A program made the translations under genes and the position numbers. DNA of 64,000 nucleotides from Primula veris (taxonomy: Eukaryota; Streptophyta; Magnoliopsida; Ericales; Primulaceae): the NCBI GenBank assembly GCA_963682055.1, contig OY821741.1:9741501-9805500 (forward strand). Direction: 5' to 3'. Each line of letters begins with the position of its first letter. Position 1 is the stretch's first letter. Below are positions 47,084 through 58,760 of this stretch, in pieces. The notes beneath the pieces were generated by a model. That model did no database searches. It worked only from the letters and a program-made list of their open reading frames with translations, and was not told the DNA's origin.

Positions 47084-48067
47084 TCATAACCCAAGGTGAG
47101 TAGTGCCTTTAACATACCTTAAGATTCTTTTGACACCAAGAAGATGAGATTCGAGAGGATTTGCCTGATACCTGGCACATATTCCTACACTTAAGCAGAG
47201 ATCATGTCTACTAGCAGTTAAATAGAGAAGACTTTCAATCATAGACCTATAGAGAATAGGACAAACACTCTTACCCTTATCATTCTTAAACAATTTTAGT
47301 GTTGTACTCATAGGAGTTATTTTCTCTTTACTCTCACTCAAACCAGATTTTTTAACAAGATTATCAGCATATTTACTTTGACATAGAAAAATGCCCTTTT
47401 CATTTTGCTTAACTTGAAGTCCTAGAAAGTAAGTTAATTCTCCTCCACCACTCATTTCAAACTCATGTTTCATATCAGAAATAAATTCAGTAATTTTATC
47501 AACGGAAGTAGAACCAAACACAATGTCATCAACATAAATTTGAGCAATAATTATATCTTTAGAAGTTTTCTTTGTAAACAAGGTTTTGTCAACTCCTCCT
47601 CTGTTAAATACTTTTTCAATTAGAAACTTAGTTATCCTTTCATACCAAGATCTAGGGGCTTGTTTCAAACCATACAAGGCATTTTTCAAAAGAAAAACAT
47701 GTTCAGGAAAATTTGGACACTCAAATCCTTTGGGTTGACTGACATAGACTTTTTCTTGTATGTTACCATTCAAGAATTCACTTTTTATATCTAGTTGGAA
47801 CAACTTAAAGTCATATAGGCAAGCAATAGAAAGTACCATTCTAATAGATTCTATTCTTACTACAGGGGCAAAAGTTTCATCAAACTATATTCCCTCAATT
47901 TGAGTGTATCTTTGAGCCACAAGTCTAGCTTTGTTCCTAACTATTATGCCATCTTCATTACTTTTATTCCTAAAAATACATTTAGTACCTATAACATTTT
48001 TATTGATAGGTCTGAGTACTAATGTCCACATATCATTTCTCTCAAATTGAGACAGTTCATCTTGCAT
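47084..48067 (-). pseudogene. Copia reverse transcriptase (large element)
   Basis: The frame is open for 251 codons (47839-47084), with a preceding open piece (48067-47885) in the same frame and one stop between. Landmarks: RLVAQRYTQIEGI before the stop, LFQLDIKSEFLNGNIQEKVY (normally DVKSAFLNG), KNALYGLKQAPRSWYERI, and the catalytic YVDD at 47525-47536 (residues 102-105 of the open piece). RT copies the element's RNA to DNA. The motif is intact, but the in-frame stops prevent a complete polyprotein. Confidence 0.9.
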
Positions 48068-48277
48068 AGATAAAATTCATTCACTGTCTTCCAAAGCCTC
48101 TTTTATATTTTTAGGTTCTAATTGAGAAATATAGCAAGCAAAATGAACAACATCATTTCTTTTACCTCTGTTTTTCATACCTTTATTGATTTCTCCTATG
48201 ACATATTCAAAAGAATGATTCTTCTGAGTCCTTTCATAACGAGCTTTACTTGTAGTTTGGATTGGAGAGTCATCTTC

Positions 48278-48475
48278 TTATTCATCAGAATCTGTTTTAC
48301 TTTGGGTTTCAACTGGACTTCCAACCATTACAGAACTGTCATTTTGCTGAGTTTCTTCTGTGTCTTTACTTTTGATTCCTGACTCATCATCATCACATGT
48401 GTCTCTACCCCCAAACACAACAGTGTTTCCTGTAAGGTTAACGACATTTTTGAGAGCACTTGCATTAACTGTCAT
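48278..48475 (-). pseudogene. Junction of protease start and pre-RT linker (integrase deleted)
   Basis: The minus strand begins MTVNASALKNV, the end of the protease active-site region (CSKHMTGNxxLL), then within a few codons enters an acidic, Ser/Gln-rich linker (DDDESGIKSKDTEETQQNDS) normally found between integrase and RT. The junction is near 48440. GAG-pre-integrase, HHCC and DDE core are all missing. Confidence 0.75.
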
Positions 48476-49575
48476 ATGCTTAGAGCAGCACTGTCAAAGT
48501 ACCATTCATTAGTAATAACAACATTTAGATATGTAATGACAGCTTTATTATTGGCAATTAAGTCATTTTTAATTTTAACCTTCCAAACCCAATTCATTTT
48601 TTTATAAGAGGAGGACAACCAGTTTTTCTGAGAAATATACTTTTTGTTCATTTTTAAATAGCATCTGATTTCTAGATTTATTGGCCTTTTGCAAAAGTTA
48701 CATAGTTTTAGATCAAGTTTAGTTTTAGCCTTAAAGTTATTCAACTCTTTTCTGGTTGAAACTGTACTTCTAACCTTGTTATCAAAATCATGAGTTTCAG
48801 ATTTTACTGAAGATTTAACAAAATTAGTTTTTCCAGTGCTTTTATAACCACAGTATCCCAAACCAGTGTTATCTTTTGATCCTCTAGAATAAGACAGCAT
48901 GTCATTTAATTTTTCTGATGCAAAAACATTCAACAGTTTCATTTTATTTTTGTTTTCAGTTAACTCAACCTGTTGTCTGTTGAGTTGTTCAGTGAGATTC
49001 CTTATTTCATCTTTTAGATTAATATTATGTTTGTTGATGATCAAGGATTGTTTACTCAGACTTTGATATTTTTCATAAAAAACAAGATATTGCTGAGTAA
49101 TACACTCTTCAGAGGGTTCTTCCTCATCACTGTTATAGGTTTTAAGTGCAGTTGTAACTAACGTTGAAACTGACTCACAATCGCTTTCATACACATGTTT
49201 TTTTTCAGTGATTCTTCCCATAAAATTAGCAAAGTTAGATTCATCCTCTTCATCACTGTTACTTTCAGATTCACTATCACTATGAGTGGTTATATAAGCA
49301 TTTTTGTTCCTTTTTAAAGTATTTGCACACTCAGCCTGAATGTGACCATAACATCTACACTCTCTGTATTGAATTTCTCTAGATTGATACTCTCTGTCCT
49401 CCTTTTCTTTAGTATTCCACTTTCCTTTAGAACTATTATTGAGCCTACATTCTGACCTAAATTGATTATCTCTTTTATGAAAGTTTTTGGATGTTACAGT
49501 ATCATCCTGTTTTTTCTTGTAGAACTTTTTGTAAACTTTTTTAGCAAAGAAGGCCAGTTGTTCTTCATCACACAT
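48472..49575 (-). pseudogene. Copia gag C-terminus and protease start
   Basis: 367 open codons, in the same frame as the upstream gag after one in-frame stop. The knuckle reads YRECRCYGHIQAECANTLK: the first Cys of CX2CX4HX4C is Tyr. An acidic Ser-rich region and a coiled-coil-like stretch follow (NLTEQLNRQQVELTENKNKM). A second knuckle is degenerate (CNFCKRPINLEIRC, with GH lost). The frame ends at the protease active site, read as YFDSA where DSG is required, so protease activity is not expected. Confidence 0.8.
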
Positions 49576-49644
49576 ATTCTCATAAAATTTATGTTCAGAT
49601 TTCTTAATTTGGAAGGCTATTACCTTTTTTGTTCTCTCTTTTTT

Positions 49645-50289
49645 TTAAAATTTTAACTCATGAGTGCTTAGATTTTCTATAAGTTTTTCAAGTTTCAGGT
49701 TATCTAAGTCTGTTGATTTCACAATAGCTGTTACTTTAATTTCAAAACTTTCTGGAAGAGACCTTAGGGTTTTCTTCACAAGTTTAGCATCACTATATTT
49801 TTCAGCTAAGGTTTCAGCTTGATGGGCAATATAACAAATTCTACCATTAACCTGTTCAATAGTTTCATCTTCCTCCATTCTTAGATTTTCAAATTGAGTA
49901 ATTAATTGTTGGATTTTAAAGGCTTTTACTTTAACAGTTTCCTCAAAAGTTACTTGTAAGATATCACATGCCTCTTTGGCAGTTTCAGATTGAGAGATAT
50001 ACATGAACACGCTTTGAGTTATACCAGCAAAGATTAAGTTTATTGCTGTTGAGTTTACACTTGACTTTTTGTTCTCATCAGCAGACCATCTGTCTTCAGG
50101 TACATAGACTAGTTCACATTCACCATCAGTAACAGTTGAAACTTCCAAACCATACAATACAGACTTCCATGCTTGTTCATTTTGCTGTTTGATGAAAGAT
50201 CTCATTCTTATTTTCCACACTCCATAATTAACTCCTCCTTCAAGCAATGGTGGCTTCTTAAATGCGTTTCCTTCCCTCATTAAATCCAT
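49645..50289 (-). pseudogene. Copia gag (UBN2-type) N-terminal part
   Basis: I choose the ATG at 50289 (MDLMREGNAFKKPPLLEGG), 44 bases inside the primer-binding site; the open frame extends upstream into the LTR but that part is not gag. The UBN2 gag region is clear: LQVTFEETVKVKAFKIQQLI, then FENLRMEEDETIEQVNGRI, then LRSLPESFEIKVTAI. It ends at a TAA (49645-49647); the same frame continues beyond. Confidence 0.85.
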
Positions 50290-50332
50290 CTTTACCAGAA
50301 CACATGATCCACAGTAAGTGAAATATAGTGTG

Positions 50333-50346
50333 AAGCTCTTATACCA
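50333..50346 (-). other. Primer-binding site (initiator Met-tRNA, one mismatch)
   Basis: The minus strand reads TGGTATAAGAGCTT against the expected TGGTATCAGAGCTT, two bases from the 5' LTR end (50349). Confidence 0.85.
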
Positions 50347-50348
50347 AT

Positions 50349-51461
50349 TGAAATTTCTATTTGTTGTTCTAGTTGCAGTTATGCAGTTAAGTTCCAAGTA
50401 CAGTTGCAACTGAGGTTGGAACCTAAGTAAAATGATGGACAAAAATGGAATTATTAAATGTACTTGAATTAAATCACACGCACATTTAACAACGGAGTTC
50501 ACCCAACTAGGCTACGTCTCCGGGGCACTCACCCAGATTAATGATATTATACTGGCTTACAATATAGGATTTAAGTCTTAATGAAAAACTCTCAGACTCT
50601 CTCTACGTTTTTTTTGTCTATCTCTATTTTGCTCCTACCTTATAACTATCACTCAAAAGATCAATGGCATCCCACCATTGTTTTTTGTTTTAAAAGTTTA
50701 TTGTGTATTCTCTCAAAGTTGAGTTTTTTATAATTTATAACACGCACTTTTTACAAGCAAGGCTATTAACTATTTAAAGAGTAAAAACAATATTCTTTAT
50801 TCAAGAACTTGTTGATTGATTTGGACTCTTCTAATTGATCTCTATCTTCCCATATTTGCACGAGATAATGCTGCAATTGATTGAATTCAATCTTCATGCT
50901 AATAACTATTAATAACTTGCTTGACAATAGCAGTTACTATTTACTTAAATAAGGAATATATAAAACAATATCTTTTAGAGATAAAGTCTTAATATAATTC
51001 AAAATCATAACTCCATATAACATACAATCTAATTGGATCATAACTTATTTTGTAAGCACATAGATTGAATATCGTGATAAAGACTTTGCATAATAATAGA
51101 GGTTTAGTATCCAAAATAAAAGGAACAATATTTTCTAAACTAATCTCCATATATCTTTTAAACAACTTTCATTCTTTATCACCTTAATATTCTCAATATA
51201 TATAAACTGAATCTTTTTAAACAGATGAGAATATTTTCTGCATACTTTAATTCACATAAAATACTTTAAAGATTGAGTAATGCAGTTAGACAGAATTAGA
51301 CAGAATCCTGCGTATTGGCAGGTTGGAACTGTAGTTGCAATTGAAGTTGCAACCTCATATGTAAACATAAAACTGTATTAATTCTTAACATTCAACTTAT
51401 ATTATTTTGTTCAAACCAATTGACAACAAAGAGTTAATAGGCCAGAAATATGGTCCTAACA
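50349..51461 (-). repeat. 5' LTR of the large copia element
   Basis: 1113 bp, paired with 42929-43991 and followed by the target duplication gaaac. It contains the block 50880-50932 that the other LTR lacks. Confidence 0.9.
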
Positions 51462-51466
51462 GAAAC

Positions 51467-52204
51467 TATTTATTGTTTGGAGATTTTTTATTTTTTTATT
51501 TTTTTTTAGGTCTCTTTTTTTTCCCATCTGAAATTTGCTAGAGCCTCTAAATTGTTGAAAACGGCTCTGATTTGATCCATTACATACATCAATCATCTTC
51601 TGCAAAAAACTTTGAATAATACTCTTAGAAAATCGTTTGATCAGTGCCATAAGATTAAGAATTTATTTCCATCTTATGTTGTTTTGATTCTGAATATCTA
51701 CGTTTTGATCTTGAACCCAAAAAGAGCAAAAGTCCCGATTCTTTTGTGATAATAGATACTAAAGTATCATATGAGGAAGTACATAAGATTACATTTTTTT
51801 ATATAAATGTGTACATACGATTACATGCTGCATGAAAATCTTCAAGATCCAAATTAATGGCTCTCTGTGGCCATAAGATTTAGATTCTGTATACTTGTTT
51901 ATTTTAAGTGGATTACACATGACAATCTCATTTTAGCTTAAAAGACTTCAGTGCAGTAATTAATTGCATATGATAGCATTTGCACAATCTGATATATCTG
52001 AATAATTATTTTTGTCAAGATAGGCAATTAAATCCTTCAACTATTATTAATTTTCCAAATTAAATGGCTTCTAAACATTTCATTCAATATATAAGGTGTG
52101 CATGTACAAAAAATAGAATTACGAACGATCACAACACAATCAAAAAACAATTGTGAAAGGAAAGAGATCTTAGCAGATAATAGGATACTAAGTACAAAAG
52201 AGCC
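51467..52204 (+). promoter_or_regulatory. Upstream region of neprosin gene C (subtype 1)
   Basis: 51590-52204 aligns with 425-1032 and 27597-28037. A TATA-box candidate, tatataagg (52088-52096), lies 109 bases before the ATG, the same distance as in gene A. 51467-51590 is A/T-rich unique flank. It is the most complete subtype 1 promoter in the window. Confidence 0.6.
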
Positions 52205-54478
52205 ATGAGTTTTTTGTGGAATTTTCTTTTTCTTGCTACCTTGAACACAATAATGCAGAGTTATGTTGAAGGGCTCCCAACTTTGGATAAAAATAGTTTT
52301 GGACCAAAACCGAAAGGAACTGTCAAGACTATTGAGGTAGTTTTGCTCGATCTTATATCTATATAAATTTTCACATTATAATACACTCAGATTTCATATA
52401 AGCATAGATATATCCCTGAATTTTCATTTGACTTATGTAGGCTCTCGAGTGTGGTGATATAATTGATTGCGTTGATTTTTACAAGCAGCCAGCGTTCGAT
52501 AATCCAACAATTCTTAAGAATTTAAAGGTTCCTATATGATTTTATGAGTTTAACTTTTCCTGAAACTACATGTTTTACATCGGATTTGTAGTGCATTATT
52601 GTTTACCTCGCCATTTTCACATGGCACATCATTGCAAGTATTGGGCCAATGCCATCAATACATGATTAATAATAAAGATAAAATGTTTTTCAATAATAAA
52701 AATAATTTCTCCTGAATTAGTCTGAGCATTAATATTCAATTTAATGTTTTATAGAACAAGATGGATCCTATGTCATTTCCGAAAAGATTCAATAAAACGA
52801 GGAGTCAACAGCCACAACTAATTCAAACTTGGCGTAAATATGGAGAGTGTCCTAAAGGAACGGTTCCGATCAGAAGGACTTTGGAAAATAACAACACTAT
52901 TCATCATAATGATTTGCCAATATATAGTGAGGTATATAATCAATTTAGATTAAGAGTAACCAAACTTTACTCTAATCAATCCAATCGAGCTAACCAACTG
53001 ACAAGTTTATATTCTATTATTGTACCAATTGTCAAAATGCAAACAAATACCAATTTACTTTACTTTTCTTCCATTGTAGGAACTGAGTTACAATCATAAA
53101 ATCTGCATTGCAATATTAGCAACGCATTTTTATTAATCTCCCTTGACTTGAAAAGTCCTGTGAAAAACTTATTCCTCCAACTAGGGTTTTGGAAATTTAC
53201 CTGGATGAACTATACTAATATATCTTTTTTCAAATTTTCTATTACCTTTTTAGTATGCAGTAGTTCATCAAAGAATCAACAAGGGAAATGGTGGAAAAGC
53301 AAATTTTAACTTGTGGAAACCTCGGGTTGAGGGGTCAAATGAGTTTAGCACATCCCAAATGTGGATTGCGGCTGGCAATGGTCCATATTTGAATGTTATT
53401 GAAGCTGGATGGATGGTATATAAACAGATTATGTATCATGCATTATATATATTCTGAAACTTTTAGGCATATTGTATCTTCTTGTTTTTTCTTTTGAAAA
53501 AATGGCTATTTTATATGTTATACGAGTTCGCTATGCAAAATGTCTGCTATATATTACAATTAGTTCCACATGTTTGCTTTTCCATATTGTGAATGTTAAT
53601 TGTTTTCATCATCTTACAATTAGATGTATTTTGATTTCTAGGTTTATCCGAGACTTTATCATGATGCACTTACAAGATTGTTCATATTCTGGACGGTATG
53701 TTTCAACAAAGTATTTGTACGTTATTAGAATAGCAAATTATTTTATACTTGTCTGAATCCTTAACATTAACCTCCTCTCTCAAGTATCGCTTTGGGAACG
53801 GGTATCAAAAAAACAAATTCCTGCTAAATTTTCTTCACATAATTCAAAACCATTTTAAATTTATGTCTCTTCATTTTTCAGAACGATAATTACGAGACAC
53901 GTTGCTATAATACTATTTGCCCGGGTTTTGTGGAACTGGGTAACGAGATAGCCCTTGGAGCTGCACTAGAGCCTATTTCAGTCTACAACATTAAGGTGGA
54001 GGTCCGAGAAATCATCCTTGAAAGGGTATGCAACATTTTTTATTTCTTTCCAGATTGGATTCCTCTATTTTTTGGAATTACAATTTTAAATTTATACCAA
54101 CAGACTACAGAAGGAGATTGGTACCTAGAAGTAGCGGATAATGTATTAGGCTATTTCCCTGGTACTCTCCTTGCGGGGTTGAAACAAGGTGCCGACGCAA
54201 TACAATTTGGTGGTGAGATTCGAAATGTTAAAGAAAGACACCGCCACACCGGCACGCAAATGGGGAGCGGGAAGTTCTCACATGAAGGGTTGAAGAAAGC
54301 GAGTTTCATAAGTAACATCGAGGTAGCAGATAAAAATTTTGAATGGGAAGCACCCCCATACCTGAATCAGCTTGTAACAAGCCCCGCATGTTATGATTTA
54401 GCAATAGGACCACCGAGGACACATTTTGGATCACATTTTTATTTTGGGGGTCCCGGGTTTCATTTTGGATGTCAATAA
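52205..54478 (+). CDS. Neprosin family glutamic peptidase, gene C (7 exons, 376 aa)
   Basis: Exons: 52205-52336, 52441-52527, 52755-52931, 53254-53415, 53642-53695, 53882-54025, 54104-54478. All introns are GT-AG and phase 0. Signal peptide candidate MSFLWNFLFLATLNTIMQSY. The activation domain (about 25-130) has LECGDIIDCVDFYKQPAFDN and YGECPKGTVPIRRT. The catalytic domain has LWKPRVEG, SQMWIAAGNG, Glu182 in NVIEAGWMVYP, then WYLEVADNVLGYFPGTLL and Glu290 in IQFGGEI. The Glu pair is 108 residues apart (109 in Nepenthes neprosin). The C-terminus is SHFYFGGPGFHFGCQ. A secreted, propeptide-activated endopeptidase is expected; the proline preference of neprosin is not provable here. No lesion was seen. 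It differs from gene A mostly in exons 4-7. Pseudogene D follows only 194 bases downstream. Confidence 0.9.
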
Positions 54479-54672
54479 GTGAGAACTCGTGCATAGTTTA
54501 AAGAGGTTCAAATAAATATCTATGAGAAACAATGACCTTTTATCATGTAAAAGCTTCTGGTGTCCTATTTAACATTGGATGGTTAGATGATTGAATATTT
54601 GGCTAGAGATAAAAATAGAAATAAAAATATCGTGTGTGATCCATTCATTTAATTTTAATTTGACTTTTATAG
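54479..54672 (+). other. Short C-D spacer
   Basis: 3' flank of gene C, matching the flank after D (59099-59230), then 'gagataaaaatagaaataaa' plus 'aatatcgt' (54606-54633), which recurs at 54705-54732 inside D's exon 1 remnant, then an intron-like end 'ttgacttttatag' (54672). No promoter of either subtype is present. Confidence 0.6.
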
Positions 54673-56630
54673 GACAGAGTTATGTTGAAGGGTTCCCAAC
54701 TTTTGAGATAAAAATAGAAATAAAAATATCGTTTTGGACCAACACCGAAAGGAACTGTCAAGACTATTGAGGTAGCGCTCTGCCATCTTATATGTATATA
54801 AATTTTCACATTGAAATACGCTCATATGTCATATTTTCATAGTTGGTTCCTTTAATTTTAATTTACTTTTGTAGGCCCTTGAGTGTGGAGATATAATTGA
54901 TTGCGTAGATTTCTACAAGCAGCCAGTGTTCGATAATCCAACAATTCTCAAGGATTTAAAGGTTCTTATATGATTTTCAAAAATTATCTTTTACATCGAA
55001 CTCGTAGTGTAATATTGTCCAGCTTGCCATTTTCATGATATGGCACATCACTAAGCGTTGGGTATTGGCAATTGATACATGATTAATGAAGTAAAAATCT
55101 TTGTCAGTAATTTAAATAATTTCCCTGAATTAGTCTGAGAATTAATATTTAATCTAATGTTTTATAGAACAAGATGAATCATGGCTCATTTCCGACTAGA
55201 TTCAACAAAACCAAGAGTAATCAGTCACAACCAATTCAAACTTGGCGTAAATATGGAGAGTGCCCCAATGGAACGGTTCCGATTAGAAGGACTTTGGAAA
55301 CCAACAATGTTAATCATCATAAAAATATGCGAAAAAATCGTGAGGTATACAATCGATACTAGACAAAGAGTAGTTGAATTTAGTCTAATCAAATCAAATC
55401 AAGATTGTCAAATACTCCATTAATATCATAATTATCAAAATGCAAACCATGGAGTACCAATTAACCTAACTCGTGAGTTATTATCATACAATCTAAATTT
55501 CATTATTGGCAACGATCTTTTTATTAATCCCTTGAGTCGAAAAATCGTGTGGAAAGCTTCAAGGAAATTCTCTGAAGGTTTGAAAACTAGAGTTCTGAAA
55601 ATTTTCCAGCATGAATTATACTAAATTACTGATATATTTTTTTCAATTTTTTTATTATCTTCTTAGTATACGACAGTTCAACAAAATATCAAGAAGGGCA
55701 ATGGTGGAAAAGCACATTTTAACTTGTGGAACCCTCGAGTTGAGGGGCCGACCGAGTTTAGCTTAGCTCAATTGTGGATTGTGGCTGGCGGTGGTTCGGA
55801 TTATAATACTATTGAAACTGGATGGATGGTATGTAAACAATAAAACATATTGTGTATCATGCATTATATATATATTCTGAAACTTTTAGCCAAATGGTAT
55901 TTTTTTTTTGTTTTTTCTTCGGAAGAAGGCTAATTGTAGTATTTGTTTTATGAGTTCGGTACGATGCTAAATGTATTCTATTTGGTTCGACATTTTTTTT
56001 TCCATAATGTGAATGTTAATTGTTTTTATCATATGTATTTCAATTTCTAGGTTCATCCCGCACTTTTTCACGATGCACTAACAAGATTGTTCATATATTG
56101 GACGGTATGTTTCAATAAAGTCTTCATATGTTATTATCTGATCGGAAAATGATCTTATTCTTGTCCTAATTAATGACTATTTTAAAAAGTGCGCTTTGTA
56201 AAAAAATACGATTCCAAGCTCGATAAGAACTAGATTGAAAGCTTTAGATAGCTGAAAAAACTCGTTTTTTGGCTTTCTACGCCCCCCTGCTAAAAGCTTA
56301 TGATTTTTACGTTTTTAGTGTAGCTCTTGCAAAAAATCCTGTAGCTAAGATTTTGCTTTTGAAACAACATTAACCGGTTGTCTCAAGTGTCGTTTTAAGA
56401 TCGGATATACAAAAAAAAAAAAACCTGCTAAATTTTGTTCCTTGATTTTTTCAGAACGATAATTATAACGAGACGGGTTGTTATAATATTATTTGCTCGG
56501 ATTTTGTGGAATTGAATGAGATAGCTCTTGGAGCTGCACTAGAGCCTGTTTCAGTCTACAACACTAAGGTGAAGGTCTGAGAAATCATCCTTCAAAGGGT
56601 ATGCAACATTTTTTAATTTTTTTCCAGATT

Positions 56631-57009
56631 AGAATATTATTTAGTATTATTTATTTTTCTATTTTATTTAGAATATTTAATTTTTACTATTCCCATTTTA
56701 ATTAGCATTGCTAGACAAACATAATATTTAGTTATTTGCTAGTTAGATTAGGATTCTTTTAGAATAGTTATAGTCAGATTAGGATTGATGTTAGAAACTC
56801 TATATGTACCTATGTGTTTGAGATATGAAGGTATCAATTATTTTCTAATCAATAAAGTATTTTATTTTAGTTTATTTTCCGGTAGATTCCAGATTTTCGT
56901 TGGTGGATTCCAGCAAAACACGCTCGTTCGAGCGTAATCGAGCAACACATCCATTCGTGTGTTACGAACAAGATCTTTTTATTTTATTTTACGTTTCCGT
57001 CCTGCGTTA
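56631..57009 (+). repeat. 5' LTR of the miniature gypsy element
   Basis: Contains 'caataaagtattttatttta' (56851), a polyadenylation-type signal, and 'ccagcaaaacacgctcgttc' (56908), both repeated in the 3' LTR. Confidence 0.85.
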
Positions 57010-57105
57010 GGTGGTATCAGAGGAAGTCTACGATCTTTGTCAAATACAAAACGCAAATTATGAAAAACTCTATCTATAACAAAAAAACTCACATATCGAA
57101 AAAAA

Positions 57106-57618
57106 ATGTTTCAACCTCAGTGCCGATTAGGAGGAATTGTTTGCAAGATTGTAATAGACAACAACTGTTTGTCAAATTTAATATCGTTAAAGGCTGTGAA
57201 CTACTTGAACTTGAACATGATGCCACACCCCACCCCTTATCAAATCGGGTGGGATCAAGATGGACTCCCGGTTCACATAACTCATATTTGTTTTTTTCCT
57301 TTAGACAAGGAAAAAATATATAATTATTTAGTCAGTTGTGAAGTTATTGATATGCAAGTGTGCCATATTTTATTGGGAAAATCATGGCAAGATGAAGTGA
57401 GAGTTGTTTATAATGACAAACACCACACATATACATTTGAATGGCAAGGAAAAAGAATTCGAATTAAAGTACATGGGTCTCTTCAAAAGGAGGAATTTTT
57501 TTATCATGACCAGATATTTTTTCTTTATTCAAAACCATGTTTTGCTAGTGCGGATTTGGAGTTGACTAAACTTGTTTTAACAGATGATCTCAAAACTAAA
57601 AACGACATAATTTTTTAA
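57106..57618 (+). pseudogene. Gypsy retropepsin-like ORF of the miniature element
   Basis: 170 open codons, with the ATG at 57106. The order GGIVCKIVIDNNCLSNLISL, VNYLNLNMMPHPTPYQIGW, ICFFPLDKEKIYNYLVSCEV, DMQVCHILLGKSWQDEVRVV and YTFEWQGKRIRI follows the retropepsin domain of plant gypsy polyproteins. The usual catalytic IDSGS is replaced by IDNNC, so only Asp remains of the D-S/T-G triad and activity is doubtful. Upstream gag is absent. Confidence 0.75.
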
Positions 57619-57782
57619 GATTATAATTCAACGCAAGATTCACAAATAGTTTATATTTCTCATTTGGATTCTACAACAATCTCTCTAAAAGAAACAAGGG
57701 AACTTTTTCTCGAAATTGTTTCAAATTTGGAACAAGCCGTTAATATTGATAATTTTAAAATTGTTGCTCAAGAAAATGTGAG

Positions 57783-58343
57783 TTGAAGAGTGCCAATATT
57801 GAATTCGAGGAATTAAAAATTGATGAGACGAATGCATACAATGTATTATTGGGGAGATTATGCCAATTTGATGTGGATTATGTCAATAAAGGAAAAGATG
57901 ATATATATTATATTGAGTGGCAAGGAGAAAAATTTATGCTAGTTCCAACAGAAAGTATATCAAAAGTTTTTAAAGTGGAAGAGAAAAGTTTATTGTATGT
58001 TGTCAACGATTTTTGTTTTAATATCAATGATTTTAATGGAGTTTTAACTTTGGGAATTAACACGGAATATGAAGGAATCGAAATAAGAGAGTTAATGAAA
58101 GAATTATTAAAGGGGTTTCAAGGTGTAACGCTCGAGTCAAATCATCTACCTTTCATGCTTAATATTCAGCACTTGATAGATTTTGTTCATGAGTATTTGG
58201 ATATCGATTGTGATACATTAATTGGAGATCCGTGGGACAGGGGTAAAATAATGCGCCGACAAAAAGATGACAATTGGTTTGATAAAAAAATTCGTTTACA
58301 AAGTACAAATCGGGACGATTTGTTTTTAAGTGGAAGGGAATGA
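57783..58343 (+). pseudogene. Second protease-like and pre-RT ORF of the miniature element
   Basis: 186 open codons. It starts with a second copy of the protease C-terminal part (AYNVLLGRLCQFDVDYVNKG, then YIEWQGEKFMLVP), parallel to CHILLGKSWQDEV / YTFEWQGKRIRI in the preceding ORF. It then carries a pre-RT piece (LPFMLNIQHLIDFVHEYLDI, like the IQHQIDLIPG landmark) and jumps to a pol C-terminus-like end (LQSTNRDDLFLSGRE). All of RT, RNase H and integrase are missing between these. Confidence 0.65.
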
Positions 58344-58404
58344 TAAGAAACGGAGGAATACAAGCAGTATTAAGTTCAAGAAAAGCAATGGAGTTTTTTT
58401 TTAG

Positions 58405-58760
58405 AGAATATTATTTAGTATTATTTGCTTTCCTATTTTATTTAGAATATTTAGTTATTACTATTCCTACTTTAATTAGAATTGCTAGACAATCATAATA
58501 TTTAGTTATTTCCTAGTTAGATTAGGATTCTTAGATTAGTTATATTCAGATTAGAATTGATGTTAGAAACTCTATATATACTCATGTGGTTGAGCTATGA
58601 ATGTATCAATTATTTTCCAATCAATAAAATATTTTACTTTAGTTTATTCTCTGCTGGATTCCAGCAAAACACGCCCGTTCGAACGTAATCGAGCAACATA
58701 TCCGTTTGTGTGTTACGAACAAGATTTTTATATTTTATTTTATATTTCCGTCCTGCGTCA
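58405..58760 (+). repeat. 3' LTR of the miniature gypsy element
   Basis: Pairs with 56631-57009; several substitutions and small deletions separate them, so the insertion is not very recent. It joins exon 7 at 'aatgtattaggc'. Confidence 0.85.

Larger units (their letters stand above)
42929..51461 (-). mobile_element. Full-length Sirevirus-like Ty1/copia element without integrase core
   Basis: LTRs 42929-43991 (1063 bp) and 50349-51461 (1113 bp), perfect 5-bp target duplication gaaac (42924-42928 and 51462-51466), primer-binding site 50333-50346, polypurine tract 43992-44006. Minus-strand order: gag (50289), knuckle, protease start, then RT, RNase H, and an extra ORF before the 3' LTR. The integrase core expected between protease and RT is absent. 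Gag-pol has in-frame stops at about 49645, 48278, 47885 and 47084, and a frameshift near 48475. The LTRs differ by many changes, including a block of about 50 bp (50880-50932) missing from the left LTR, so the insertion is not recent. Confidence 0.93.
56631..58760 (+). mobile_element. Miniature non-autonomous Ty3/gypsy element in pseudogene D
   Basis: LTRs 56631-57009 (about 379 bp) and 58405-58760 (about 356 bp) share their whole length ('agaatattatttagtattat' at the start, 'tccgtcctgcgt' at the end). The initiator-Met primer-binding site TGGTATCAGAG (57012-57022) follows the left LTR. Only about 1.4 kb lies between the LTRs, with two protease-type segments and no RT, RNase H or integrase. 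No target duplication is seen; instead 83 bp of host sequence is missing at the site. Confidence 0.85.
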
